This document shows positions 8,802 to 16,467 of a stretch of DNA of 64,000 nt, piece after piece (position 1 is the first letter of the stretch; each line of letters begins with the position of its first letter). The stretch is taken from the NCBI RefSeq assembly GCF_031921685.1, contig NZ_JAPDHU010000002.1:1872764-1936763 (forward strand), given 5' to 3'. The notes beneath the pieces are model-generated. The model saw only the letters and a list, made by a program, of their open reading frames with translations. It was not told the DNA's origin and ran no database searches. Both the position numbers and the translations under genes were made by a program. The DNA comes from Terripilifer sp031921685 (GTDB taxonomy: Bacteria > Pseudomonadota > Alphaproteobacteria > Rhizobiales > Beijerinckiaceae).

Positions 8802-9770
8802 ATGATCGATCGCCGCACATTTTTAAAGGTTTCGACGTCGAGCACAATAGGACTTGCTGCATCTGCATGGGCGCAGGAAGCGCCCCCCTCACGCACAATC
8901 CGCTTCATCGTGCCTTTTGGCCCAGGCGGCCCGACGGACGTCTTGGCGCGAATTGTCGCCGATGCGATGCGAAGCAAATGGCCCGCGGGAACAATTGTCG
9001 AAAACCGAGCAGGTGCCGGCTCGATGATCGGCACCAGTGTGGTTGCTAGGTCTGAAGCAGATGGCACGACGATCGGGGTCGTGACCAGTTCCTATATGAT
9101 CAATCCCGCCGTACGCGAGAAAATGCCCTTCGATACGACGACCGATCTCCGCGGCTTAACCCAAATCGCCTCATCTTATTTGGTCCTTGCCGCCCATCCC
9201 AGTTTCTCCGCCAGCGACATCCCTAGTCTTTTGAAGGTGGCACGGGCGACGTCAGAACCGTTGGCATACGCTACTCCGGGCATAGCCACCGCGCCTCATA
9301 TGGCAGCGGAACTTTTACAGCGCGCCGGCCAGATCAAATTGCAGCATGTTCCGTATAACGGAGCGACCGAGGCCTTGAGCGACGTTCTGGCTGGCCGCAT
9401 ACCGCTGATGTTTGACCTATGGCATTCGGTTCGTGCTTACGTCGATGACAAAACTCTTAAAATTCTGGGTGTCATCAACGGACAGCGCATTCCAAGCGCG
9501 TCTCACTATCCTTGCATAGGCGAAACTCTACCGGGCTACGAAGTCAGCTCCATCCTCGGTCTCATTGTTCCCAAGCAGACGCCGGTTGCCCTGGTGGAAA
9601 GAATGGCAGCGGATGTCACCGCATTCGTCAAATCCGATGAATTCAAGAAGAAAGCCGAGCAGTTCGGAATGCAGCCGATCGGCTCATCTCCAAAAGAATT
9701 CGATCAGTTTATTACAGCCGATATTGTCAGATGGAAGCAAATTGCTTTGACGGCCGGCATTCGCTTGTAA
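8802..9770 (+). CDS. Bug family (TctC-like) tripartite tricarboxylate transporter receptor
   Basis: 322 residues. The N-terminus MIDRRTFLKVSTSSTIGLAASAWAQE resembles a twin-arginine signal ending in A-W-A. The body shows Bug motifs: RTIRFIVPFGPGGPTDVLARIVADAM near the start, IVENRAGAGSMIGTSVVARSEADGTT, and an HVPYNGATEALSDVLAGRIPLMF segment. Bug proteins are periplasmic receptors for carboxylates and aromatic acids. AGGGAG precedes ATG 8802. No TctA/TctB genes are adjacent; the only pair in the window is at 45.9-47.9 kb. Position after the Rieske oxygenase suggests it binds that enzyme's substrate. Confidence 0.9.
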   Translation: MIDRRTFLKVSTSSTIGLAASAWAQEAPPSRTIRFIVPFGPGGPTDVLARIVADAMRSKWPAGTIVENRAGAGSMIGTSVVARSEADGTTIGVVTSSYMINPAVREKMPFDTTTDLRGLTQIASSYLVLAAHPSFSASDIPSLLKVARATSEPLAYATPGIATAPHMAAELLQRAGQIKLQHVPYNGATEALSDVLAGRIPLMFDLWHSVRAYVDDKTLKILGVINGQRIPSASHYPCIGETLPGYEVSSILGLIVPKQTPVALVERMAADVTAFVKSDEFKKKAEQFGMQPIGSSPKEFDQFITADIVRWKQIALTAGIRL

Positions 9771-9819
9771 AGCGGAAACATTTCCAAGCTACCTTTAAGG
9801 CGAAAACGCCGACAAAAAG

Positions 9820-9847
9820 AGCCCCGACGCTGCTTGTCGCCGGGGCT
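9820..9847 (-). terminator. Intrinsic terminator downstream of the porin gene
   Basis: Arms AGCCCCG (9820-9826) and CGGGGCT (9841-9847), extendable to ten pairs with one wobble, with a T-rich run (CTTTTTG) on the minus strand. It lies about 150 bases past the porin stop. A second, T-less hairpin (9959-9966 / 9979-9986, GGCCGGGC arms) sits directly after the stop. Confidence 0.7.
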
Positions 9848-9996
9848 GAAGTCCCTCCCATTTCCTCATTTGTCCCGGATCTGCTGCTCAGAGGGAGCGG
9901 ACTGACGGAGGCTAATCAATCTAGCCGATGTCCAGGTATCACGAGGAGAGGCCTGACCGGCCGGGCAATTGCGGAAAAGCCCGGCCGGAAAGTCGA

Positions 9997-11457
9997 TCAG
10001 AACGTGCGTTGGACACGCATACGTCCAGTCCAGTTGTTCGGGCTCACCGAGGCTAAGGTGCCAAGACCAACAGGCACGGAAAGCGGCAGGCTCTGGTTCA
10101 AGCGGGCGTAAGAGAGTTCGACACCGATGTCGAAGTTACGCACCGGGGACCAAACCAGGCTACCCATGACATTCCAGACGGTCGCGCGCGACAGGCCGCC
10201 GTTAGCCCAAGCGGTCGATCGGGTCACGTTGCCCGGCGTGATCTGCACGTAAGAACCGATCAGGTGCGAACGCAGCGACGGTGTCCAGTAGTGGGTGAAA
10301 ATACCCGCAAGGCTGAACGCGCGGGTCTGTTCGACGCCACCGACCGAGCAAGCCGCATTGACGCAGAACATCGTCAGATCACGATCCGCGCGCAGGAAGC
10401 CGCCCAGAAAACTGCCCGACACCGGCGGATTGGTATTGATACCCGAGTTGGTCACGTAGCTCAGCGCACCGACGCCATAAGCCGCCCACGCTTGAATGCT
10501 GTCTCCAGCAGCCAGCATCGGCAGATTAATGCGCAGACCACCGCTAACGGCCCAACCGGTACGACGCACCAGCGGCCCCGCATTGCCGACAACCGCCAAA
10601 GGCGCATTACCGAAGGTGGCCGTATTCTCGACGATGGCGCCCGAAACCATCGCGGAACCCCAAGGCTGGTCAACCCGCAGATTGGCGACGATCGCGGGCA
10701 GACGCTGCGGTCCACCCGCAGCGGTTGCCGCCGTCGCGGTAAACGGATTGGCGCCCAGCGTATTCGGCCGCTGCCCGTTGGAGAGTTCGGCCCGGTTTTC
10801 CAGCGCAAGCGTCGCTGAGAAACCACCGCCAAACGTCGCGGTATAAGCGAGCTGACGAATGCCGTTCGGGAAGCCTGCCGTCCACATCGTGTGATATTGG
10901 AAAGGCGGCAGGAACGTGAAATTCGACGCCGCCTGACCGACCGTGAATCCGGCAAAGCGAATATAAGCGGCTTCGATGCTGGCGCTGCTGGCATTCCCCG
11001 CCGCGAACACGCTGCCTGTATAGCCCGGTGGAGTATTTCCCAGGCCCGACGCGGACATCAAACGCAGAGCAAAAACCGTCTGTACTGTGCCCCAGGCGGA
11101 TTGGGTGCGTGCATCCATATTGATGATGCCACGCGCATACCAGCCGTATTGGTCAACAGCATTCGAACTCACGAAGCTATTCGCCGCTATGCCCGCACCA
11201 GCCGTCGAGCGATGTACGACCGCATTCTTGGCCGGCGTGTACCAAGTATCGACTCGAACACGACCACCGACCTTCAGGCAGGTGTCCGTGCCGGGAATCC
11301 AATAGAAGCCTGCTCCATAGGTATCGCAAACCCGCACATATTCTACCGGCGCCGCTTTGCGCGACGGTAAATCTGCCGCCGTTGCGACACACACGCCCGC
11401 AATTGCGCATGCGAATGTAGCGGCGCCGCCCACCAGCGCCCTTTTAAATGAATCCAC
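9997..11457 (-). CDS. Outer-membrane porin (Omp2b/Bradyrhizobium-type)
   Basis: About 486 residues. A Sec signal (MDSFKRALVGGAATFACAIAGVCVATAADLPS) is followed by the conserved mature start of alphaproteobacterial porins: PVEYVRVCDTYGAGFYWIPG, then TDTCLKVGGRVRVD. The rest is strand-rich with alternating hydrophobic residues and ends in a terminal Phe (MRVQRTF), as expected for a 16-strand trimeric porin for small solutes. GTG 11457 is chosen because AGGAG lies six bases upstream and it places the signal peptide at the N-terminus. The roughly 300-base gap to the divergent TPR gene should hold both promoters. Confidence 0.92.
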   Translation of the reverse strand: MDSFKRALVGGAATFACAIAGVCVATAADLPSRKAAPVEYVRVCDTYGAGFYWIPGTDTCLKVGGRVRVDTWYTPAKNAVVHRSTAGAGIAANSFVSSNAVDQYGWYARGIINMDARTQSAWGTVQTVFALRLMSASGLGNTPPGYTGSVFAAGNASSASIEAAYIRFAGFTVGQAASNFTFLPPFQYHTMWTAGFPNGIRQLAYTATFGGGFSATLALENRAELSNGQRPNTLGANPFTATAATAAGGPQRLPAIVANLRVDQPWGSAMVSGAIVENTATFGNAPLAVVGNAGPLVRRTGWAVSGGLRINLPMLAAGDSIQAWAAYGVGALSYVTNSGINTNPPVSGSFLGGFLRADRDLTMFCVNAACSVGGVEQTRAFSLAGIFTHYWTPSLRSHLIGSYVQITPGNVTRSTAWANGGLSRATVWNVMGSLVWSPVRNFDIGVELSYARLNQSLPLSVPVGLGTLASVSPNNWTGRMRVQRTF

Positions 11458-11762
11458 CTTGCTCTCCTCTGGCCCCCACCCGCTCCCACGCGGGCTTCGT
11501 TCGGCTTGTTGTCCGATCGCGTCACGCGCCCGGAGGCCCGTGGCCTTCGCCAACGGGTTGGTGGAGAGCTTGTGGAGGGGAGGTTCAGCGGCGGTAGGCT
11601 ATAACTAGTTGTAACCTGCGTTGAAACCCGTTAGTCCCTTTTGTTTCAGTATGTTATTGGCTCACCTAAGCTATAGCCAAACTATCGTGCCACGCTGACC
11701 TCTGATACTGTTGGACGACTCCGGAACGACCTTCCCGAGCCAAATCGACGGGGGGATGGTTA
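11458..11762. promoter_or_regulatory. Divergent intergenic region between porin and TPR regulator genes
   Basis: About 305 bases without a gene. It contains the palindrome AACTAGTT near 11603-11610 and an inverted repeat TTGGCT (11657-11662) / AGCCAA (11675-11680). A purine-rich GGGGGGA before TTG 11763 is the likely ribosome binding site. I could not identify a convincing -35/-10 pair for either gene. Confidence 0.35.
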
Positions 11763-13487
11763 TTGGATTCGCGGGCAAGCTCAGAAAAAGCGCGCATTTA
11801 TGATGCGCTCGATGAAGTTTTGAGCGACCCTGTCTTCACAGCCTCGGACAGCCTCTCGCGCTTTCTGCGATATGTCGTAACGGAAACGTTGGAGGGGCGT
11901 TCGGCCCGGCTGAAGGCCTACACGATCGCCCTCAGCGTTTTTGGTCGCAACGAGAATTTCAACCCGCAAACCAACTCCCTAGTGCGCGTGGAGGCTGCCC
12001 GCCTGCGCCGACTCCTCGCCCTCCATTACAACCGAAACCCCGGCGCCAGTCCGATCGAGATTCAACTTCCGAAGGGGTCTTACGTGCCCCAATTCACGCC
12101 CCGGCAAAGCCCCCCTCATCCTTCTCGAGATTCACCGCCGACAAATCGGCCGGCGATCCGCAACCGCTGGAAAGTTCCTCAATCGGCTTTCGCGGCCTTG
12201 GGAGCCGTTTTCCTGATAGGCATTGCCAGCTTAGCGATAGCGCCCCTGCTTTCCCGCTTACCGGCCGACGACGAAGCGGAAACGGGCACGATGGCCTGGG
12301 AGCGGCCACCATCGATTTCGATCACCCCCCTGCAGTACGACGCCAGACTCGTCCAGGCCGCTCAAGCCCGAGCACTGGATGTCGAAATCCTCGCCGCTCT
12401 CGCCGGATTTGACTTTCTGCGCGTCTATGATTTCGGCTCCGAAGCGCAGCAGCGACGTACCGATTATCGTCTCGAAGCCCATGCCAGCCAAGTGGATGGA
12501 CAATTGGCGATCCATTATCGCCTGCTGCACACCGCAACTGACCAAGTCATCTGGTCGCAGGCTTTTCCGCATCTGCCGTTTGATTTCACCGGCAATGCCC
12601 GCCGTCCCCTCGTATCGAAGGTGGCCAGCATTCTCGGGCGCACATATGGCATTGTGTTCACGGATCGCTATGCGCGCATGCCCCCCTCCGATACGACCAC
12701 CATCGGCTTTGCTTGCATTGTCGACGGCTATCAATACTTCAATACACCATCGCTCAAGACCTTCCAGCAGGTCCTCGATTGCGCCAATCGCACGGTCACC
12801 GCCACCCCTAAGTCAAGCCTGGGTCAAGCCCTCAAAGCGTCGATGCTGATTGACGGTCATCTCAAAGGTTATGCCATCGGCAGCATGAGCGAAGGCGCCC
12901 TGGAGGATGCCTTGCAGGCGGCCAGCTCCGCGGTCGAGCTCAACCAACATTCTTCGCAGGCCTATAGAGCCCTGTTTCTGGCCCGCTTCTACGATGGTCG
13001 ATTTGATGAAGCCTTTGCAGCCGCGAAACATGCGTTAGCACTCAATCCTCATTCGATGGAAATCCGCAGCCGCGTTGGCAGCGCCTATATCCTGCGCGGC
13101 GATTTCAAATCCGGTATGAAGCTGCTGAATGAGGTCTCCACCATTGCTGACAACCACGCCGCTTGGCTCGAATTCTATTATTTCTTGAACGCCTATCACA
13201 GCGGCGACCAGTCCGAAGCCAAGCGTCACGCCTTTCGCGCCTCGGTCACTAAAACGCCTCTTGGTGCCATCGCGCGGATCATCGCTCTCCATCAACGCGG
13301 TAACGACCCTGCCGCCAAGAAATGGGTCAGCTATCTCGAAAGCGAATTCCCCGAATTCGCCATCGATGTACGTGCTGCTTTGGGTCGCATGCAAATGTTG
13401 CCAGCGGTAGCCGAACGCCTGACCGACGACCTTGAGGCCGCCGGTTTATCGGCGAAACGGCTGAACACCGCCCACGGTATCAGATGA
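11763..13487 (+). CDS. Membrane-anchored TPR protein with N-terminal regulator-like domain
   Basis: 574 residues. Residues 12-110 form a conserved domain (FLRYVVTETLEG, LKAYTIALSVFGRN, SLVRVEAARLRRLLALHY, IQLPKGSYVPQF) typical of CadC- or adenylate-cyclase-like alphaproteobacterial proteins. A Pro-rich linker leads to a single membrane helix at about 141-163, then a periplasmic part with a segment resembling TolB/adenylate-cyclase partners and TPR-like helices from about 380 to 520 (SSQAYRALFLARFYDGRFDEAFAAAKHALALNP). This suggests a one-component transmembrane sensor or regulator; DNA binding by the N-domain is inference. The TTG start has a GGGGGGA seven bases upstream. It diverges from the porin gene, a plausible target. 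Confidence 0.78.
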   Translation: MDSRASSEKARIYDALDEVLSDPVFTASDSLSRFLRYVVTETLEGRSARLKAYTIALSVFGRNENFNPQTNSLVRVEAARLRRLLALHYNRNPGASPIEIQLPKGSYVPQFTPRQSPPHPSRDSPPTNRPAIRNRWKVPQSAFAALGAVFLIGIASLAIAPLLSRLPADDEAETGTMAWERPPSISITPLQYDARLVQAAQARALDVEILAALAGFDFLRVYDFGSEAQQRRTDYRLEAHASQVDGQLAIHYRLLHTATDQVIWSQAFPHLPFDFTGNARRPLVSKVASILGRTYGIVFTDRYARMPPSDTTTIGFACIVDGYQYFNTPSLKTFQQVLDCANRTVTATPKSSLGQALKASMLIDGHLKGYAIGSMSEGALEDALQAASSAVELNQHSSQAYRALFLARFYDGRFDEAFAAAKHALALNPHSMEIRSRVGSAYILRGDFKSGMKLLNEVSTIADNHAAWLEFYYFLNAYHSGDQSEAKRHAFRASVTKTPLGAIARIIALHQRGNDPAAKKWVSYLESEFPEFAIDVRAALGRMQMLPAVAERLTDDLEAAGLSAKRLNTAHGIR

Positions 13488-13501
13488 GAGCCGAAGACCT
13501 C

Positions 13502-14308
13502 TCAGCCGGCCGGCACATAAGGATGATGGGCAACGCCAAGCAGACCACCATCGACTAAAATGTCCGTGCCGTTGATATAGGCGGCCATTGGAGACGCCAG
13601 AAAGACGGCAACGCTGGCGATTTCCTCGCATGACGCTTCTCTGCCCATGGGAATCTTACGTAGAAGCGCCTCGCCGACAGCCGTTTGTTGCGGGTCTTCT
13701 CCAGACCAGAAACGCGCCGTTGCCGGCGATCGAACAACGCCAGGGCTCAAGCTGATCGCACGAATGCCGTGGACCGCACCTTCGGCGGCCAGCATGCGCG
13801 TAAGGCCGAGCAGCCCGGCTTTGGTCGCCCCGTGAGCACAACTCCGCAATGGCATCAGTTCCACATGCGCCGAAATCGAGCCCGTATTGATGATAAGACC
13901 ATGATGCTGCCGCACGAAATGCGGCCATGCCGCCCGGCTGCAGACAAAAGGCATGGTCAGCTCATACTGTAGGGTGAGATTCCAGTCCTCCATCGAGGTC
14001 TCGGCAAACGGTCCCTTGGCACGCATCTGACCGGCATTGTTATAGAGCACGTCAATCCTGCCCCATGTCTCCACAGCCCTATCGATCCAGCCCTTGGCCA
14101 CTTCGGGTGCCGAGACATCGATCGGGTGAAAACTCTCCATCGTGCCCCCGGCCCGTCGCACCATATCGACAGTTTCCTCCGCCTCGATGGCTTTCACATC
14201 GCATCCCAGAACGCGAGCACCCGCTGCAGCGAACTGCAATGCTGCCGCTCGCCCCTGACCACCCGCCGTTCCCGAGATCAGCACAACAGTGCCATCCAAG
14301 CTTAACAT
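13502..14308 (-). CDS. SDR-family oxidoreductase with His in place of the catalytic Tyr
   Basis: 268 residues. The nucleotide-binding loop SGTAGGQG (12-19) is a variant of TGxxxGxG, with D37 favouring NAD, and NNAG follows at 90-93. The active-site region reads Ser146, then thirteen residues on His159 where Tyr is expected, and Lys163 (CAHGATKAG). A single base (CAC versus TAC) makes this change. The rest of the fold is intact, including the C-terminal NGTDILVDGG. ATG 14308 has GGAGGAG six bases upstream. The substrate is unknown and activity may be altered or lost. It converges on the TPR gene. Confidence 0.85.
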   Translation of the reverse strand: MLSLDGTVVLISGTAGGQGRAAALQFAAAGARVLGCDVKAIEAEETVDMVRRAGGTMESFHPIDVSAPEVAKGWIDRAVETWGRIDVLYNNAGQMRAKGPFAETSMEDWNLTLQYELTMPFVCSRAAWPHFVRQHHGLIINTGSISAHVELMPLRSCAHGATKAGLLGLTRMLAAEGAVHGIRAISLSPGVVRSPATARFWSGEDPQQTAVGEALLRKIPMGREASCEEIASVAVFLASPMAAYINGTDILVDGGLLGVAHHPYVPAG

Positions 14309-14414
14309 CGCAGCGCTCCTCCATGTTCTTGTCTTCGATAATAACGGCCAGACTATAGCTTGTCCGCAAGCTCGGCTAGTTCCGCTCAAATGAGCGGGAA
14401 GCGCTCAACAAGAA

Positions 14415-14442
14415 GACGCCGCCTCGCGAGGGAGGCGGCGTC
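14415..14442 (-). terminator. Terminator after the secreted 2H-like protein gene
   Basis: Perfect 11-bp stem GACGCCGCCTC (14415-14425) / GAGGCGGCGTC (14432-14442) with a six-base loop. On the minus strand it is followed by CTTCTTGTTG. It lies about 30 bases past the stop codon at 14475. Confidence 0.75.
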
Positions 14443-14474
14443 GTCCTTCTTCGATAACATACGAAATATTGGTG

Positions 14475-15335
14475 CTAGTTTTGCGCCAATTTCATCGCTT
14501 TGCCGGTCGCGACTTCCAGCACCGAGCCGTTTTCGAGGTCGATGCGATAGATTTCACGCAACACGTTACCGGCGAAAGCAAGCTCAACGATCGAAACCGT
14601 TGTAAAAGCCGTTTCGATACCCTCGGGCAGAACCTGATTGAAATTCTTGGCCGTTTCGTTCATCGCAGCTTGAATGGCAGGTGTGAAGGAGGCCATGCTA
14701 TAAACGAGCGTGTTATGCGGATTATGCACTGACGTCACCTTACCATCCTGCATGATGTTGACGCCGCTCACGCCCATGGTCTTGACCAGGGACTTCGCCG
14801 CATCGCCCATCTTAGCATAGACAGGGCCCGTGACGCGCGGCAACGGACCGTCACGCAGCGGCGCCAGCGCCGCCGTCGCCGTCACATTAAACGCCATCAT
14901 CTTCTCGTAGCCCTTGCCTTCCTTGACGATACCAAGATCGAGCCACCACGGCCGGCCAGCGTCCTTAGCCGCCTCCGTCGTGTAGAAAGTCTTTAGCGTC
15001 AGATCGATCCGGCCAGGCAGCGACGGCAACACCTTCAACATTTTCTCAGGCGTCGTCGGATCAGCGTTATGGATGTGCACGACGGTGACATGCGGAATGT
15101 TGAACATCAACGCTTCTGTCGCGAGACCTGCCTTCAGCAGATCCTCACGCAGCATGCCGCCAATCGTCGAAGCGAGCTTGTCGTTGACAGATTGCGGCAA
15201 TGTATAGACCAGCCCGAACGTACGCGCATGAGCGCGGAAGTCGGACTTGTCGAGCGCGCTATTGTCGATGGCTTGCGCGCCGGCAACGAGAGTTCCGGCA
15301 ACAAGAAACGCGCTCGTCAAAATAGCTTTCAGCAT
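14475..15335 (-). CDS. Secreted protein resembling the 2H phosphoesterase fold
   Basis: 286 residues with a Sec signal (MLKAILTSAFLVAGTLVAGAQA). I do not recognise a named family. Two H-x-T motifs are seen: IPHVTVVHI (His82, Thr84) and NPHNTLVYS (His207, Thr209). The first is preceded by a strand FGLVYTLP and a helix and followed by a helix-strand with LPGRIDLTLKTF, which is the order found in LigT/CPDase-type 2H phosphoesterases. A periplasmic phosphodiesterase or RNA-ligase-like role is therefore possible, but the 125-residue spacing is longer than usual and this is inference only. AAGGAAAGG precedes ATG 15335, and a strong terminator follows. Confidence 0.7.
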   Translation of the reverse strand: MLKAILTSAFLVAGTLVAGAQAIDNSALDKSDFRAHARTFGLVYTLPQSVNDKLASTIGGMLREDLLKAGLATEALMFNIPHVTVVHIHNADPTTPEKMLKVLPSLPGRIDLTLKTFYTTEAAKDAGRPWWLDLGIVKEGKGYEKMMAFNVTATAALAPLRDGPLPRVTGPVYAKMGDAAKSLVKTMGVSGVNIMQDGKVTSVHNPHNTLVYSMASFTPAIQAAMNETAKNFNQVLPEGIETAFTTVSIVELAFAGNVLREIYRIDLENGSVLEVATGKAMKLAQN

Positions 15336-15449
15336 ATGGCACCTTTCCTTTTGGTGGTGAATGTTCCGCACATGCCAAGGATTTGTGACGACCGAATTAC
15401 GTATCACGCGGAGGCAGTCAGCATCGCACGGCACGATAATATCACGTAG

Positions 15450-15459
15450 GTAATATTAC
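15450..15459. promoter_or_regulatory. Short palindrome upstream of the 2H-like gene
   Basis: GTAATATTAC is a perfect 10-bp palindrome in the 134-base gap between the VanR-like stop (15470) and the 2H-like start. The gap is AT-rich around it (GATAATATCACG nearby). It may be an operator or part of a promoter; no regulator can be assigned. Confidence 0.25.
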
Positions 15460-15469
15460 ATACTCACTG

Positions 15470-16228
15470 CTACACTTCGGGCGCTTTGCTTTTACGGGAC
15501 CCTCGCACAGGCTTCTCGTTCACCGGCGGCTCAAGCCTAGCCATCGGCGACCGACGATTGTCCTCACCGCGCAAGGACATGCTGTAGATCTGATTGTTGA
15601 CGTGTTCGCGGAACAAATTTTCCGCTCGCGCGCCCTCACCAGCGGCAATTGCACCGACGATCTGATGATGCTGACGATGAGAATACCAAAGCGCATCGTA
15701 CATTTCTTCAAGTCCAAGCCGATCGAACGCAATCATCTCAGGCGATGCGAACGGAATACGGTTTAGGGTTTCCAGCAGTCCTTTTACGATCGGCAGCCGC
15801 GCGGCCTCGACAATGGTGTCGTGAAAAGCACGATTCATCTCGCCGTAAGCACGCTCATCGGCAGCGACAAGATGACGTTTGGCAAAGATTACATCACCCT
15901 GTGCCAGCAGATCCTGCAAACGCCCTTTCGTCTCAGGATCCATGCCGCGTTGCGCCAGCACATGAGCCGCATACCCCTCCAGCAGGCCGCGCGCATCAAC
16001 CCCTTCCGCGATCTCTGCCTTGGTGAAGGCTCGCACGGCAAAGCCCCGTGCTCCAGCGGGCACCAGCAGGCCTTCCTTCGCCAGCACAGGCAACGCCTGC
16101 CGCACGGGCGTGCGCGAAAGACCAAGCAAAGCCGCCACATGCGCCTCCGGCACCCGCTGCCCCGGAGCCAGATCGCCCTGCAGGATCATGTCTCGCAAGC
16201 GCTGCAACACATCCGCTTCGTGTTTCAT
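15470..16228 (-). CDS. vanR: VanR-like GntR family (FCD) transcriptional regulator
   Basis: 252 residues. The N-terminal winged helix-turn-helix (PGQRVPEAHVAALLGLSRTPVRQALPVLAKEGLL, about residues 22-57) is followed by an all-helical FCD ligand domain with metal-site-like residues (FHDTIVEA, SHRQHHQIVGAI, FREHVNNQI). It diverges from a vanA-like oxygenase. Several copies of a sequence close to the Caulobacter VanR operator ATTGGATCCAAT lie between the two genes, one only about 12 bases before its own start. It is therefore probably a repressor of vanA and of itself, released by vanillate or a related aromatic acid. The symbol rests on family plus operator match. Confidence 0.82.
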   Translation of the reverse strand: MKHEADVLQRLRDMILQGDLAPGQRVPEAHVAALLGLSRTPVRQALPVLAKEGLLVPAGARGFAVRAFTKAEIAEGVDARGLLEGYAAHVLAQRGMDPETKGRLQDLLAQGDVIFAKRHLVAADERAYGEMNRAFHDTIVEAARLPIVKGLLETLNRIPFASPEMIAFDRLGLEEMYDALWYSHRQHHQIVGAIAAGEGARAENLFREHVNNQIYSMSLRGEDNRRSPMARLEPPVNEKPVRGSRKSKAPEV

Positions 16229-16239
16229 GGTCCCTCGAA

Positions 16240-16250
16240 TTGGATCCCAA
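16240..16250. promoter_or_regulatory. VanR-type operator copy 1 (autoregulatory position)
   Basis: TTGGATCCCAA, within AATTGGATCCCAAAC, is nearly the known VanR operator ATTGGATCCAAT. It sits 12-22 bases upstream of the vanR-like start, where a bound repressor would block its own expression. Confidence 0.65.
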
Positions 16251-16357
16251 ACCTATATCCACGGCTCAGCGAGCCTCAACGGCCCGCTCCCAATTGGATA
16301 CCGCATACCGCCTGAAAGAACCAATAAAACAGCCAAATAGCCTGCGGCTCACCGATT

Positions 16358-16369
16358 TTGGGATACAAT
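16358..16369. promoter_or_regulatory. Degenerate VanR-type operator copy
   Basis: TTGGGATACAAT keeps both outer arms of the operator but has ATAC at the centre. A weaker half-like copy ATTGGATACC is at about 16293-16302. Both lie between the strong sites. Confidence 0.35.
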
Positions 16370-16406
16370 TTTGGCTTAAAGTGCCTTTTAAATATAAAAA
16401 ATCGCA

Positions 16407-16444
16407 TTGACGGGATCCCAAAATCAATCTACATGGGATCCCAA
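16407..16444 (+). promoter_or_regulatory. vanA-like promoter with two VanR-type operators
   Basis: GGGATCCC occurs at 16412-16419 and again at 16435-16442, the second in TGGGATCCCAAT. The centres are 23 bases apart. A possible -35 TTGACG is at 16407-16412, and 17 bases on a weak -10 TACATG at 16430-16435. The first operator touches the -35 and the second the -10, as expected of a repressed promoter. Confidence 0.6.
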
Positions 16445-16467
16445 TTACTCGGTCAGGGAGCCCGATT

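Noticed and set aside
9959..9986. Hairpin with GGCCGGGC arms after the porin stop
   Set aside because: No T-tract follows; it may aid termination, but the better terminator is at 9820-9847.
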